A stretch of 36,672 bases of DNA from Planctomycetota bacterium (lineage in GTDB: Bacteria > Planctomycetota > Planctomycetia > Gemmatales > Gemmataceae): assembly GCA_021325115.1 (NCBI GenBank), contig JAJPHU010000054.1, forward strand, positions 1 through 36,672, written 5' to 3'. Positions 1 through 8,430 of this stretch are shown one piece after another (position 1 is the first letter of the stretch; each line of letters begins with the position of its first letter). The notes under the pieces were generated by a model. The model did no database searches, was not told where the DNA came from, and was given only the letters and a program-made list of their open reading frames with translations. Made by a program: the position numbers and the translations under genes.

Positions 1-2624
1 GGGCTGGTCGGCTCCAGGCCGTAGGCAACATCCAGTTCAGCGAATGCCTCGTCGAGCCGACCCTGGTCGCTCAGGCACAAGGCCAGTTCACGGCGCGACC
101 AGCCATCGGCTGGATGAATATCGATAAGGCGGCGCACTACCGGCTCCATGGCGGCCGGGCCCTCCGGATGCAGCCAACGGATCCACAACTGACACAGCGC
201 GTAATGATGAGGAAAGCGGTTACAAACGCGCTCCAGGTGTGCCAAAGCGGCAGCCCGTCCCTCCGTTTCGGCGATTCGTTGCGTCAAGGCGCGGTTGGCA
301 TCGAGCGCCAGCGGTTCGACCTCGACCACTTGCTGCCACAGCCGCCGCGCTTCCACCAAGTCGCCGCGCGCCTCGGCCAATGCTGCCGCCACGCGCAGCC
401 AAGCTGAACGCTGGCTAAGTCCGTCGGCGCGGGCCAGCAGTTCAGCGGCGCCTGCAAAATCGCCATGCTCACCCCGCGCCTGGGCCACAAACAACAGCAA
501 CTCGCCATCGTTAGGCCGCAGCTGTAAAGCGCGATCCAGCACCGCCAGCGCCTCTTCCGAACGCTCATACTGCCGGTAGGCCCAGTAGAGTGTCTGCGCC
601 GGCTGGCTGGAACGCGCTCCGAAGCGCTCGAACCGCTTGTGCAAGAAGCGTAAAATCCGCTCAGTCTGTTTCAAATAGCGGGCGGCCTGGAACCAGCTGC
701 GAACCAGCCCTTCGTCTTTGTCGCCCAGGCAAGCGGCGAAGCCGTACAGCTCGACAGCTTCTTCGAAGCGCTGCTGGTCCCAGAGAATACCGGCCAGAGC
801 AGCCAAGGCCCCCTCGTCATAGGGACGGAAGCGCAAAACGCGCTCGAGCTGGCGGATGGCCTTCGGATGTTCGCGGGCATCCACCGCCAGTTCTTGCGCA
901 TACTGCCGCCAAAACAGCGGGTCGGATTCCTTGCGGCCGACCATCTTCTCCAGCAGAGCCAGACGCTCTTCGCGTCGGCCCATCTCGCGCAGACAAGATA
1001 TTTTGCTTAAAGTCAGCAGCGGATCGTCCGGGAACTGTTTCAGCAGTTCCTCGACACTGGCCAGCACTTCCGCCGTATTGGCGTCGTATATCGCTAACAG
1101 ACGTCGTGCCTGCAGGGTGAGACGCTGACCAAAAGCTCGGGCGCGCATATTCTCGTAGATGGCGGCGGCACGATCGCGATCATGCATCTGCAAGGCTCGT
1201 TGGAGATGATAGACCTGATCATACAAAAGCGACTCCGGCAGGTTGAGATCGTGCAGTAAGTGGGCTTTCTCCCTCGGCACCATCGCCATGCCGCGCGGGC
1301 CGACGGAGCGATAATGCTCCAGCAGTGTGTCGGCGATACACTCCGTCCAGTAGCGAAGCGACGGATCGCGGATGAGCAGTGTTTTGCGGCAAGCATCATA
1401 GCCGATGCACGCTTGCAGATGAGAGAAACCGGGATCGGTCGTCGTCAGGGTAAAGGGTACGCCGCGGTCGATCAGAGCGCGGGCACTGTCCCAAGTGACG
1501 GCGAACTCGCGGCAGGACCAGCCGTGCTCCTCAGCCCAGGCGCGTTCGCGGTGGTCCGGGGTGCCGTCGTAGCAAATGGCGGCGGCTACCTCTTGATGAT
1601 CAACCGGCATTTTCCAGAACCGGCTCAACGCCGCCAGGGTGGCCGGCGAGCAGGTCTGATGATGTTGACGGACGAAACCAACTTCAAGCAAGACGGGCGG
1701 AGGAAGGCTCTCCGACCGAGCCATTCTCTGCGACAGTTCCTCGGCAATCTTGTCGTAGAAAGGGGTTTTGGCTTGCCGCGCGAAGTCAACGGCGGCAGCG
1801 TAATCGCCGCAGTAATAGGCGGTGTCCGAACGACGAGCTGCCAACCATTCGGCCAGACGTTTTTCCAGGAGAGGCGACAGCTCGGCGAAGCGTGCGTAGC
1901 TGCGTTGGGCGTCGTGATAATGGCCCAGCTCTCCTTGCAAGACGGCCAGCTGCGCCAGGACCGGTCCACTTTCGATGCGTTCGGCTGCTTGGCTCAGTAA
2001 TTCCAGGGCTTCCTTGTCGCGATCGAGCAATTGCAAGGTATGCGCGACGGCCTGTACAGCGGGGCGATACCATGGCTGCAACTCCAAAGCACGCCGCGAA
2101 GCGGCCAGCGATTCTTCGTAGCGATCCTCCAGTTCCAGCAGAAAGGCGCGCTCGATACACGTCCATGGCTGATTGGGACAGACTTCCTCAGCGCGGCTCA
2201 GATAGCTCTCGCTGGCGTCGAAGTCGCGGAAGCGGCCCAGAACAGAAGCCTGAAAGGCCAGCCAATCAGAGCGGACCCGGATCGGCGCGTCCGGCGGAAG
2301 CTCACCGACGCGGCGCAGGAAACGCCAAGCCGCCAGTGGGCCCCGGCGATCCAGTAGGGTGCGGGCACAATAGTAACATGCTTCCGGATGCGTGCGATCT
2401 TGACGCCAGGCCATCAGGTGCATGTAGTTGCACAAGCGCGGCGCGCCCAGATGAACAGCCAGCCGGCCGGCCAGCAGCCGGGCCTCGGTACCCGTCCACG
2501 CCGCCAGCGGACCAAGGCTCTGGGCCAATTGGTAAGCTTGCAGACACAGACCGCGCTGGTAGAGATCCAGGACGCTGGCTAGCTCGGCAGGCTGAACCGC
2601 AATAGGGGTGGAAATAAACTCCAT
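1..2624 (-). CDS. Large TPR protein with an internal C39-like cysteine peptidase domain (3' end outside window)
   Basis: An uninterrupted minus-strand reading frame runs from an ATG at 2624 to the left edge (874 codons, no stop), so the C-terminus lies outside the window. Most of it is degenerate alpha-helical repeats of the tetratricopeptide type, for example the stretch LDEAFAELDVAYGLEP near the edge. In the middle there is a papain-like C39-type domain: Q320 and C325 in RQHHQTCSPA, H402 in GFSHLQACIGYD and D420 in LLIRDP match the order of the oxyanion Gln, Cys nucleophile, His and Asp. The usual Gly after the Cys is Ser. I infer a repeat scaffold with a peptidase or peptidase-like fold. 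No signal peptide is visible. It follows an ECF sigma factor on the same strand, so the two may be co-transcribed. No clear Shine-Dalgarno precedes the start. The substrate is unknown, and the domain could be non-catalytic. Confidence 0.8.
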   Translation of the reverse strand, partial: MEFISTPIAVQPAELASVLDLYQRGLCLQAYQLAQSLGPLAAWTGTEARLLAGRLAVHLGAPRLCNYMHLMAWRQDRTHPEACYYCARTLLDRRGPLAAWRFLRRVGELPPDAPIRVRSDWLAFQASVLGRFRDFDASESYLSRAEEVCPNQPWTCIERAFLLELEDRYEESLAASRRALELQPWYRPAVQAVAHTLQLLDRDKEALELLSQAAERIESGPVLAQLAVLQGELGHYHDAQRSYARFAELSPLLEKRLAEWLAARRSDTAYYCGDYAAAVDFARQAKTPFYDKIAEELSQRMARSESLPPPVLLEVGFVRQHHQTCSPATLAALSRFWKMPVDHQEVAAAICYDGTPDHRERAWAEEHGWSCREFAVTWDSARALIDRGVPFTLTTTDPGFSHLQACIGYDACRKTLLIRDPSLRYWTECIADTLLEHYRSVGPRGMAMVPREKAHLLHDLNLPESLLYDQVYHLQRALQMHDRDRAAAIYENMRARAFGQRLTLQARRLLAIYDANTAEVLASVEELLKQFPDDPLLTLSKISCLREMGRREERLALLEKMVGRKESDPLFWRQYAQELAVDAREHPKAIRQLERVLRFRPYDEGALAALAGILWDQQRFEEAVELYGFAACLGDKDEGLVRSWFQAARYLKQTERILRFLHKRFERFGARSSQPAQTLYWAYRQYERSEEALAVLDRALQLRPNDGELLLFVAQARGEHGDFAGAAELLARADGLSQRSAWLRVAAALAEARGDLVEARRLWQQVVEVEPLALDANRALTQRIAETEGRAAALAHLERVCNRFPHHYALCQLWIRWLHPEGPAAMEPVVRRLIDIHPADGWSRRELALCLSDQGRLDEAFAELDVAYGLEPTS

Positions 2625-2765
2625 GATGTCAGGACACTCGGGATGTCGGACTTCGGAATAACGACACTTTCACTCTTAGGACTGGCGGACCAACCCGTAG
2701 AGCAAGCTACTTTTATGGACCCTGTGGGAGCAGAACCGGGTTCGGTTGGCGAAACTCTTCGCTTC

Positions 2766-3407
2766 CTATGATTTCGCCTCGCTATCCCGCGGTTTCGGTT
2801 CGGCGGGGCGCGGAGTAGCTGGTTTAACGTTGGGGTGCTTGCCCTGGATCCCCTTGCGCAGCTTCTTGCGAGCGCGCGACAGGATCGGGCCAATGCTATT
2901 GACGGGAATGTTCAGCTCGGCACTAATCTCTTCGTAAGAGCGGCCTTCAATGTAGTGCAGGCGGACCACCTCGCGTTCGCGGCCAGGCAGCTTGCTCAGC
3001 AGCTTTTCCACCTCTTCCAGACTTTCCAGGCCAGGCGTGCGCGGCACCTCATCTTCTATATCTTCGAGGTTGGCATGTTGGGCGGGCTGCACTTCGCGCG
3101 CGGCGTGCCGCCGCGCCAGCTCATGCACACAGATGCGGCGTGCAATGACGGTCAAGTAGGTCGCCAAACTGCTGTGGCCGCGGAATTGACGCAAGACGGC
3201 ATAATCGCCGGACACAATCTGCAACAGTACCTCGGCCGCCAGATCTTCTACATCTTCCGGGCGCAACGGCATACTGCGCAGATGGGCGGTGTGGTGAATG
3301 ACGTGATAGACCAAGCCGAGGAAGCGATCGACAAAATCGTTCCAGGCGCCGGGTTGATGAGCAAGGCACCGCTTCAACAAATCGCGGTCCAGATGAGTCA
3401 GGGCCAC
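2766..3407 (-). CDS. ECF-type RNA polymerase sigma factor
   Basis: This 213-residue protein has the two-domain form of extracytoplasmic-function sigma factors. Region 2 starts at about residue 15 (DFVDRFLGLVYHVI) and includes an acidic LRPEDVEDLAAEVLL segment and RGHSSLATYLTVIARR. Region 4 has LPGREREVVRLHYIEG followed by a helix-turn-helix, YEEISAELNIPVNSIGPIL. The C-terminal tail is rich in Pro and Lys. The frame is open back to a TTG at 3503, but the extra 32 residues look unlike the family. A GTG at 3407 preceded by GAGGAT and giving MALTHLDRDLL is the more likely start. It would direct RNA polymerase to a small promoter set. The downstream TPR/C39-like gene is a likely co-transcribed partner or target. 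No anti-sigma factor is seen nearby. Confidence 0.85.
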   Translation of the reverse strand: MALTHLDRDLLKRCLAHQPGAWNDFVDRFLGLVYHVIHHTAHLRSMPLRPEDVEDLAAEVLLQIVSGDYAVLRQFRGHSSLATYLTVIARRICVHELARRHAAREVQPAQHANLEDIEDEVPRTPGLESLEEVEKLLSKLPGREREVVRLHYIEGRSYEEISAELNIPVNSIGPILSRARKKLRKGIQGKHPNVKPATPRPAEPKPRDSEAKS

Positions 3408-3601
3408 GGGTGGATCCTCAAGGGACCGCCCATCTGCTCGTACTACAAACCGCCCCTTTGGGCGCGGCTCGGAGAAGCAGACAGGAGGGAATTGGTCTGC
3501 CAATCGTCCGGGCGGATATCGTTCTCTCTCGACTCCTTCAATTTACCATTTTATCCCGCTCGCCGATACAGGGGTAGTGATCTCGCACAAAAAATAAAGG
3601 T

Positions 3602-3653
3602 GAGTCGGCAGCGTAAGCAGCGGCACAACCCGCGCTGCTTACGCTGCCGACTC
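3602..3653 (-). terminator. Rho-independent-like terminator, 21-bp stem
   Basis: Positions 3602-3622 and 3633-3653 are perfect inverted repeats of 21 bases around a 10-base loop. On the minus strand the stem is followed after a few bases by a T-rich stretch (TTTATTTTTT), and it lies just past the stop of the small lipoprotein gene. It would separate that gene from the sigma factor downstream. The stem is unusually long for a terminator, so it may also be one of the dispersed palindromes of this genome. Confidence 0.6.
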
Positions 3654-3674
3654 GTTCGGTTTGCTCCGCTCGTT

Positions 3675-3995
3675 TTACCGAGTACCGCCCAATCCTTGCG
3701 GCATCTGTGAAGCCATGTTCGGCGCCGGATAGCTTGCGCTCGATGAAGACGAGAACGACGACGGTCCGCTCGGCATAGCGGACGCGCCCGAGTAGCTCGG
3801 CGGGGACTGCGAATAGAGCGTCGCTCCGCCGCTGCCGATTGGACCACTGGCAGAGACGGCGCTGCCATAAGGCGGCGTGCCGTTCATTCCCGGTCCACAA
3901 CTCCCGCCACCGTTCGTGCAATTGCGATTGCAACCGATCGCCGCCGACAACAAAATGGCGCCCTGCAGCCACCAGAAACGGCTGGATTTTCTCAT
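3675..3995 (-). CDS. Small Ser/Gly/Pro-rich lipoprotein
   Basis: The frame encodes a 106-residue protein beginning MRKSSRFWW. It has a short basic N-terminus, a hydrophobic stretch and a lipobox ending in AAIGC, with Cys22 as the lipidated residue, so it should be exported and anchored in a membrane. The mature part is low-complexity, rich in Ser, Gly, Pro and Tyr, with no recognisable domain. The frame is open further upstream, but this ATG at 3995 is supported by a purine-rich AAGGA and by the signal peptide. It follows a membrane glycosyltransferase on the same strand after about 165 bases and is followed by a strong terminator. Its function is unknown. Confidence 0.6.
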   Translation of the reverse strand: MRKSSRFWWLQGAILLSAAIGCNRNCTNGGGSCGPGMNGTPPYGSAVSASGPIGSGGATLYSQSPPSYSGASAMPSGPSSFSSSSSASYPAPNMASQMPQGLGGTR

Positions 3996-4160
3996 TTTTT
4001 CGACATCCTTTCCGAGAAAGCCTGAAACGGCCCGGAGAAGCTCACCATGCTCTCCCTTCCAGACCGCTCCTTGTACTGCGGCCCCTCCAAGGCATATCAT
4101 CGGCATTTCCGCAGCGAATTATTGATTGCTTCGCCTACCAACTCCATTTTTTCGGAAAGG

Positions 4161-5549
4161 TCAGCGTGCGGCACACTGGGCGGCATAAGATACGCCGTAT
4201 TCCGTACCGGCGAAGTCCTGACGCAGATGGATAAAGGTGAGCATGCTTGCGGAAAGGAAAAACTGAGCCAAGCACAGGGACAAGAGCAGAGCACGACCAA
4301 GCCGAGGCGAACCGGCAGAGTCTGCGGTCGGAGAGTCGGAGGGCAGGGCCAGGCGGGCAACCCAGAGAAATTCCAACGGAAATAGCACGATCATGTAATG
4401 GCGATGGATAGAGAAGCACGATAAGGTCAGCAACAAGCCGAAACCCCATAGGGCGGCGTTCTGCGTAAAAGCACTGGCCGAGGTTCGGCCAATCCACCAT
4501 TCGCGCCATCTCTGCGGATGTCGCAGCTGCAGCGCAGCGCGAAGCATCAGCACCAATGCCACGCTGGCAACGAAAACATGCAACACAGCCACCAGATAAG
4601 TGGGCCGGCCGCCCAACAGCGGATAGCGAAGGAACTCACGGAAATACGGACCAAATGTGTAGTTAATGCCCAACCCGAACGATTCCGTACACCAGCGGCC
4701 CCAAAACTTTAGCTCGCAAGCATGGACCCAGCGATGCGGATTGATGGGCTGCTCACTCGGATGATTGAGTAAATGAATCAGCCAAGGCAGCATCGGCAGC
4801 GCCCCTACTCCACTACCCCAAAGCCAGCTGCTCCATGCCACGCGTTGCCGCCAAGGACGGTCGAACAGAAACGCCCACAAAGCGAAGCCGCCGGCAAAGA
4901 AAAAGCCAGACATGTGGATCTGTCCCAGGCAAACGCCGAAGAGGCCCCAGAGAAATGCTGGGCCGCGCCGCTGCCGATACCACCAGCCGTAAAGCAGCGC
5001 CAAGGTCAGGGGCGGCAGCACACAGGGCGGCCAGATTTTACGATGAAACAGTACCGCCAGCGGATTGACGGCGACGAGTGCCGCTGCCCATAGCCAGGCT
5101 TCGCGCTCAGGGTGTGGGACATGGCGAAGGGCAAAAACAACCAGCCCCACGAGGGCAGCGACGTTGACGAGCTGAACGGCGCGAGCCAGGGCCGGCGGAT
5201 CGGCGGCGCCGCTGAGACGCTGTAACAGCGTGAAGACCCACAGGCTCATGCCAGGATTGGGAATGGCCACACTCGATGGCATCCCCAGCCAGGGCCATTC
5301 GACATCGCGGCTGTGCTGGAATGTCCAGGCCTCATCGGCCTTATATTCGATATCGGCCGGCCAAATCAGACGCAACCCTGCACCGGCCAGAAGCGCGAGG
5401 ACGATGCCGAGCCAGGGGACAAGGCGGCAAGGTAACAAGGGGACAAGATGACAAGGCGGTCCCATTCGTTCCCGGCGCGAGGGCATGTCCTCGTGTTCGC
5501 TTTCTACCGTCTTCACCTTGTCCCCTTGCCCCCCCTGCCCCCTGGTCAT
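4161..5549 (-). CDS. Polytopic membrane protein, GT-C glycosyltransferase-like (ArnT/PMT type)
   Basis: This is a hydrophobic protein of about 460 residues with roughly ten membrane segments. Just after the first one it has an acidic YKADEAWTF motif, which resembles the first-loop Asp/Glu motif of GT-C enzymes that use polyprenyl-phosphate sugar donors. Later loops are aromatic and His-rich (HRHYMIVLFPLEFLW). The likely role is transfer of a sugar to a lipid or protein on the outer face of the inner membrane. The frame is open to 5693, but that start would overlap the upstream gene. I chose the ATG at 5549, which follows that gene's TAA within three bases. ATGs at 5486 and 5465 are alternatives, because the first 40 or so codons lie in a repetitive CAAGGGGACAAG region. 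Next to a Kdo hydroxylase-like gene, an envelope glycan role is reasonable, but the substrate is unknown. Confidence 0.65.
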   Translation of the reverse strand: MTRGQGGQGDKVKTVESEHEDMPSRRERMGPPCHLVPLLPCRLVPWLGIVLALLAGAGLRLIWPADIEYKADEAWTFQHSRDVEWPWLGMPSSVAIPNPGMSLWVFTLLQRLSGAADPPALARAVQLVNVAALVGLVVFALRHVPHPEREAWLWAAALVAVNPLAVLFHRKIWPPCVLPPLTLALLYGWWYRQRRGPAFLWGLFGVCLGQIHMSGFFFAGGFALWAFLFDRPWRQRVAWSSWLWGSGVGALPMLPWLIHLLNHPSEQPINPHRWVHACELKFWGRWCTESFGLGINYTFGPYFREFLRYPLLGGRPTYLVAVLHVFVASVALVLMLRAALQLRHPQRWREWWIGRTSASAFTQNAALWGFGLLLTLSCFSIHRHYMIVLFPLEFLWVARLALPSDSPTADSAGSPRLGRALLLSLCLAQFFLSASMLTFIHLRQDFAGTEYGVSYAAQCAAR

Positions 5550-5552
5550 CTT
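5414..5552. repeat. Inverted repeat of CAAGGGGACAAG units
   Basis: The 12-mer CAAGGGGACAAG occurs at 5436-5447 on the plus strand and inverted at 5517-5528, each inside a G- and A-rich flank made of similar ACAAGG units (5414-5459 and 5514-5552). It covers the 5' end of the GT-C gene and touches the stop of the preceding gene. The low-complexity peptide it encodes is unlike the rest of that protein, which suggests a repeat element inserted at the gene junction. Confidence 0.55.
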
Positions 5553-6439
5553 TATGCTGCCCGCCGGCCGGATGCGGCACATGCCTTTTGCAACAACACC
5601 GGCGGTGATTCCTCCGGCAAGGCCAACACTACCGGTGATACGAAATAAGAATGTTCCAATGCATAACGGCCGCGCAACACGGCATGACTGCATGTGTCCG
5701 TCATCGCCACCCAGACGCTGCCAGGTGGAAAGGTATGCAGATATTTCGGACCTTTTTCTTGGAACTCTTCGTTGAGCTTCAAATAATCATGGAAACGCAG
5801 CATAAACAGGTCGTACTCGGAGCGCCGAGCGACGTGAGGCCGGAATAGCCCCAAGATACCCTGGCCGAGATGGGCCAGCCAGCGCGTCCGGTTGCGACCG
5901 GGCAAGCCGGCCGCTTCACCGTAACGCTTGAGTAGCTTGGCGAATGGATCACTCGTCACCCAGATGCGCGGCTCGCGCGGATTGATATTGGCGAAGACGC
6001 GAAGAATGCGGTTGCCACGCGATGGCCGGCCGGGGAAAGCATCGACGTGGATCAGATCGTTGCGCGCCTTGGCCCGCAGACGCCGTGTCGCTTCTTCCTG
6101 CGGTCGAAAACTGGCGCGATCAAGCTGCCAGCCTTGACTGTACTGCGGCAGCAGCTGGGTCAGCCACTCGGTTGCTGCTTTCGAGAAGCGATCGAAGATG
6201 TTGCGTAGCCGCTCTACTTGTTCGGCATTTTTGCGGACAAAACCGTTGACTTTGCCGTTATGCGGATTGTAACTGATGTTTTTGTGATTCAAGCTGCCGA
6301 GTTCCTGCTGGAGCAGGAAATCCAGATCGTCGCCTTGGGGCAGGGGGAACGGCGCCGTCGGATAGTACAGGACTTCGCCTCGTTCCAGGCGCTCGGCTGG
6401 ACTGCCGCACCCCGTGGCTGCAACGGCGTTCGCTTCCAT
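5552..6439 (-). CDS. Kdo hydroxylase family protein (KdoO-like Fe(II)/2-oxoglutarate oxygenase)
   Basis: This 295-residue protein resembles the Kdo hydroxylase family, which converts 3-deoxy-D-manno-octulosonic acid of the lipid A inner core to a hydroxylated (Ko) form. The key segment is LIHVDAFPGRP followed by NRILRVFANINP and RIW. H131 and D133 form the HxD pair of the iron site, and H252 in TDTCSHAVLRG is a plausible distal His. No signal peptide is seen, so it should act in the cytoplasm or at the inner face of the membrane. A GAGGAG lies about ten bases before the ATG at 6439; an out-of-frame ATG sits closer to it. It lies between a histidine kinase gene and a GT-C glycosyltransferase gene. 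Related oxygenases with another sugar substrate cannot be excluded. Confidence 0.75.
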   Translation of the reverse strand: MEANAVAATGCGSPAERLERGEVLYYPTAPFPLPQGDDLDFLLQQELGSLNHKNISYNPHNGKVNGFVRKNAEQVERLRNIFDRFSKAATEWLTQLLPQYSQGWQLDRASFRPQEEATRRLRAKARNDLIHVDAFPGRPSRGNRILRVFANINPREPRIWVTSDPFAKLLKRYGEAAGLPGRNRTRWLAHLGQGILGLFRPHVARRSEYDLFMLRFHDYLKLNEEFQEKGPKYLHTFPPGSVWVAMTDTCSHAVLRGRYALEHSYFVSPVVLALPEESPPVLLQKACAASGRRAA

Positions 6440-6519
6440 AGAACATGTTCTCCTCTGTTTCCGTGACTCCGCACCGGCAGCCGCTATACCATCGCGAGCG
6501 CCGGACGATCAAGATGGAC

Positions 6520-8310
6520 TCACGACGCTTGTCGGCTGTTGGCGCAAGAGAGTTGTACCAGAGGGGCATCGACGAGGTCGCTGTTCGGCATGGTCAAATA
6601 CGGCAGCGTCAACACGAAGCGTGTCGGTTCATGGCGGCGTGGCGGGTCGAGGCGAACATCGCCGCCTTGTAGCTGAGCCAAGCGCCAGGCGATGGGCAAA
6701 CCGAGTCCTCGCCCTCGCCCCGCCGTGCGGCCGGAGTAGAACGGATCGAACAGGTGAGGACGCTGCGACGCATCTGGGCCAGGACCACTGTCTTCAATGA
6801 CCACCTCGATCGCCTCGCCTTCGACTGGGCGGCGCAGCCCCAGGCGTGCCCAGCCTTCTGTCGGCGCCGCCTCGATGGCATTGCGCAACAAACAGGTCAA
6901 GGCGGTGCGGAGTTGGCCAGCGTCGGCATAGACCGGCAGTCGTTCCGGCTGCAACGCCACCTCGATGCGTACGCGTCGCTGCCTCCCGAATTCGTCCAGG
7001 CCGGCAGCCACTTCGCCGAGCAGGGTTGGCAGATCGACCCAGCCAGGGCAGGGCGGCGCTGGTTTGGCAAACTGCATCAGCTCGCGCAGGATGCCGTGGA
7101 TGCGGCGCGTCTGCGCCACGATCGCCTCCAGGGCTTGCCGCGGAGCGTCTTCGGCCTCTTCGCGGAACCAGTCGCATTGGTGGCTGAGAAGATATTGGGC
7201 CTGACCCGAGATGACGGCAAGCGGATTATTGATTTCGTGGCCGGCACCGGCGGCGAACTCGGCCAGGGCAGCGAGTTTGCCGCTTTGCAGGCGCCGCGCT
7301 TCGCCATGCACCTGCTCTTCCAAGGCGCGTTGCAAGGCGTCAATCTCTCGTTCGAGATGCTCATGCAGCGGCTGCTCGCGGAGGCGGCGATTCTCGGCGG
7401 CCAATTCCAGGAGATCACGCAGCAGTGGAACCTCATGGGGATCTTGCCAAATGTCCGTTAGAGTGGGCGGGTGGGCCGAGTCTTCGAGGCTCACCAGAGA
7501 AGGCGTGGCGGGACTCGAAGACTCGGCCCATCCGACGAGGTCTTCATCCACTGAAATCAACAACGCGGCACGATCGGCAGTGCTGAACGCCCCGTTGCCC
7601 AATCCCAGATCCACACCCTGCCGTCGGGCTTCGTCAATGGCCAGACGCGTCAGCGGGAAAAGGACGGGATCAGCGCGGAAGGCCTGGGCCAATTCGCCGG
7701 GCAGATGCAGATGCTCGGCGGCAGCAGCGGCCCAGGAAGGCAAACGCCAACGCCGCGCCAGGCGACGGGCAATGGCGGCCTGGTCGATGCCCCAGTGGCG
7801 CCGTTGTGTCTCGGCTGGGTCGGAGCGCAGAGCAGGATCGGCCCAACAAGCAGCTACCGCTTCCGGATCGACCGCGCACATGGCCAGCCAGCCCAAAGGC
7901 GCCAGCAAGCCGCATGTCCATGCCGCCTCCGGATCGCACCGACCCGTTCGCTCGGCCAGACGTTGCGCCAGGTGAGCAATAGTCAGACAGGCATCGTAAA
8001 TCGGCTGGAGGAGAGGATGGCTCCAGTTCACGAAGCCGTCCGGTTGATCGAGCCGATGCAGAGCGTCCTCAATCAGGGCGGCTTGCTCGAGAGCAGTCGC
8101 GGGGAAGGAGGGTGGCGGAACAGCCAAGCTTCGCCCCGGCCACGGCACCTCGCTGTGGCGAACCACGAGCAAGACAGCCCCTGGATCGCAGCGAATGGCC
8201 GGCCAAGCGGCGGCAACCGCCGATCGGCCAAGGACGGCCAACGAGGCGGCGCTCGGCGAAAGCCAGCACAGGCGCAGCACGGACTCTGCCCGCTTGCCCG
8301 GGTCGCTCAC
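6520..8310 (-). CDS. HDOD-domain histidine kinase
   Basis: This 596-residue protein has no membrane segment. Residues about 75-250 look like an HDOD domain (helical, with CGLLAPLGWLAMCAVDP and HWGIDQAAIARRLARRW). A coiled stretch at about 300-345 leads to a kinase core: H358 in the H-box AGAGHEINNPLAVISGQ, N-box LLRNAIEA, G1 box EDSGPGPD and G2 box GRGRGLGLPIAWRLAQ. It should autophosphorylate on H358 and pass phosphate to a receiver, most likely the HTH-REC regulator encoded just upstream. The start is a GTG at 8310 after GGAG. Residues 261-280, which link the HDOD part to the coiled coil, are encoded by a 59-base palindromic insertion. The HDOD domain presumably senses an intracellular signal or partner; the input is unknown. 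Confidence 0.88.
   Translation of the reverse strand: MSDPGKRAESVLRLCWLSPSAASLAVLGRSAVAAAWPAIRCDPGAVLLVVRHSEVPWPGRSLAVPPPSFPATALEQAALIEDALHRLDQPDGFVNWSHPLLQPIYDACLTIAHLAQRLAERTGRCDPEAAWTCGLLAPLGWLAMCAVDPEAVAACWADPALRSDPAETQRRHWGIDQAAIARRLARRWRLPSWAAAAAEHLHLPGELAQAFRADPVLFPLTRLAIDEARRQGVDLGLGNGAFSTADRAALLISVDEDLVGWAESSSPATPSLVSLEDSAHPPTLTDIWQDPHEVPLLRDLLELAAENRRLREQPLHEHLEREIDALQRALEEQVHGEARRLQSGKLAALAEFAAGAGHEINNPLAVISGQAQYLLSHQCDWFREEAEDAPRQALEAIVAQTRRIHGILRELMQFAKPAPPCPGWVDLPTLLGEVAAGLDEFGRQRRVRIEVALQPERLPVYADAGQLRTALTCLLRNAIEAAPTEGWARLGLRRPVEGEAIEVVIEDSGPGPDASQRPHLFDPFYSGRTAGRGRGLGLPIAWRLAQLQGGDVRLDPPRRHEPTRFVLTLPYLTMPNSDLVDAPLVQLSCANSRQAS
7472..7530. repeat. 17-bp inverted repeat inside the histidine kinase gene
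   Basis: TGGGCCGAGTCTTCGAG at 7472-7488 is repeated perfectly inverted at 7514-7530 around a 25-base spacer. The whole unit is read in frame, giving WAESSSPATPSLVSLEDSAH, at the boundary between the HDOD domain and the kinase linker. This looks like an insertion of a small palindromic element tolerated in a flexible linker. Confidence 0.8.
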
Positions 8311-8321
8311 AGCTTACTCCA

Positions 8322-8430
8322 ATTCGGTTTCGGTTTTCCGTTCTCGGTTTTTCAGTAAACCGAACATTGAAAACGGAGAACGGCATACTGGTAATCGAAA
8401 ACCGATAAACGGAAAACCGAAAACGGATTT
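8322..8430. repeat. Imperfect long palindrome between response regulator and kinase genes
   Basis: The arms at about 8322-8353 and 8394-8430 are imperfect inverted copies rich in CGGTTTTCCGTT. The longest shared core is TTTCGGTTTTCCGTT. It fills almost all of the 119-base gap between the two genes and touches the regulator's stop. It could act as a transcript-stabilising or attenuating structure, or simply be a mobile repeat. Confidence 0.7.

Noticed and set aside
590..1120. 176-codon plus-strand open frame
   Set aside because: It lies opposite the large TPR/C39-like gene, is rich in Arg, Pro and Ala as expected for an antisense GC-rich frame, and has no domain.
1260..2000. 246-codon plus-strand open frame
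   Set aside because: It is antisense to the same TPR gene, whose minus-strand frame is uninterrupted and shows recognisable repeats and catalytic motifs.
1892..2605. 237-codon plus-strand open frame
   Set aside because: Low-complexity Arg/Pro/Gly composition and complete overlap with the TPR gene mark it as a shadow frame.
2835..3710. 291-codon plus-strand open frame
   Set aside because: It is antisense to the ECF sigma factor gene, which has clear region 2 and region 4 motifs.
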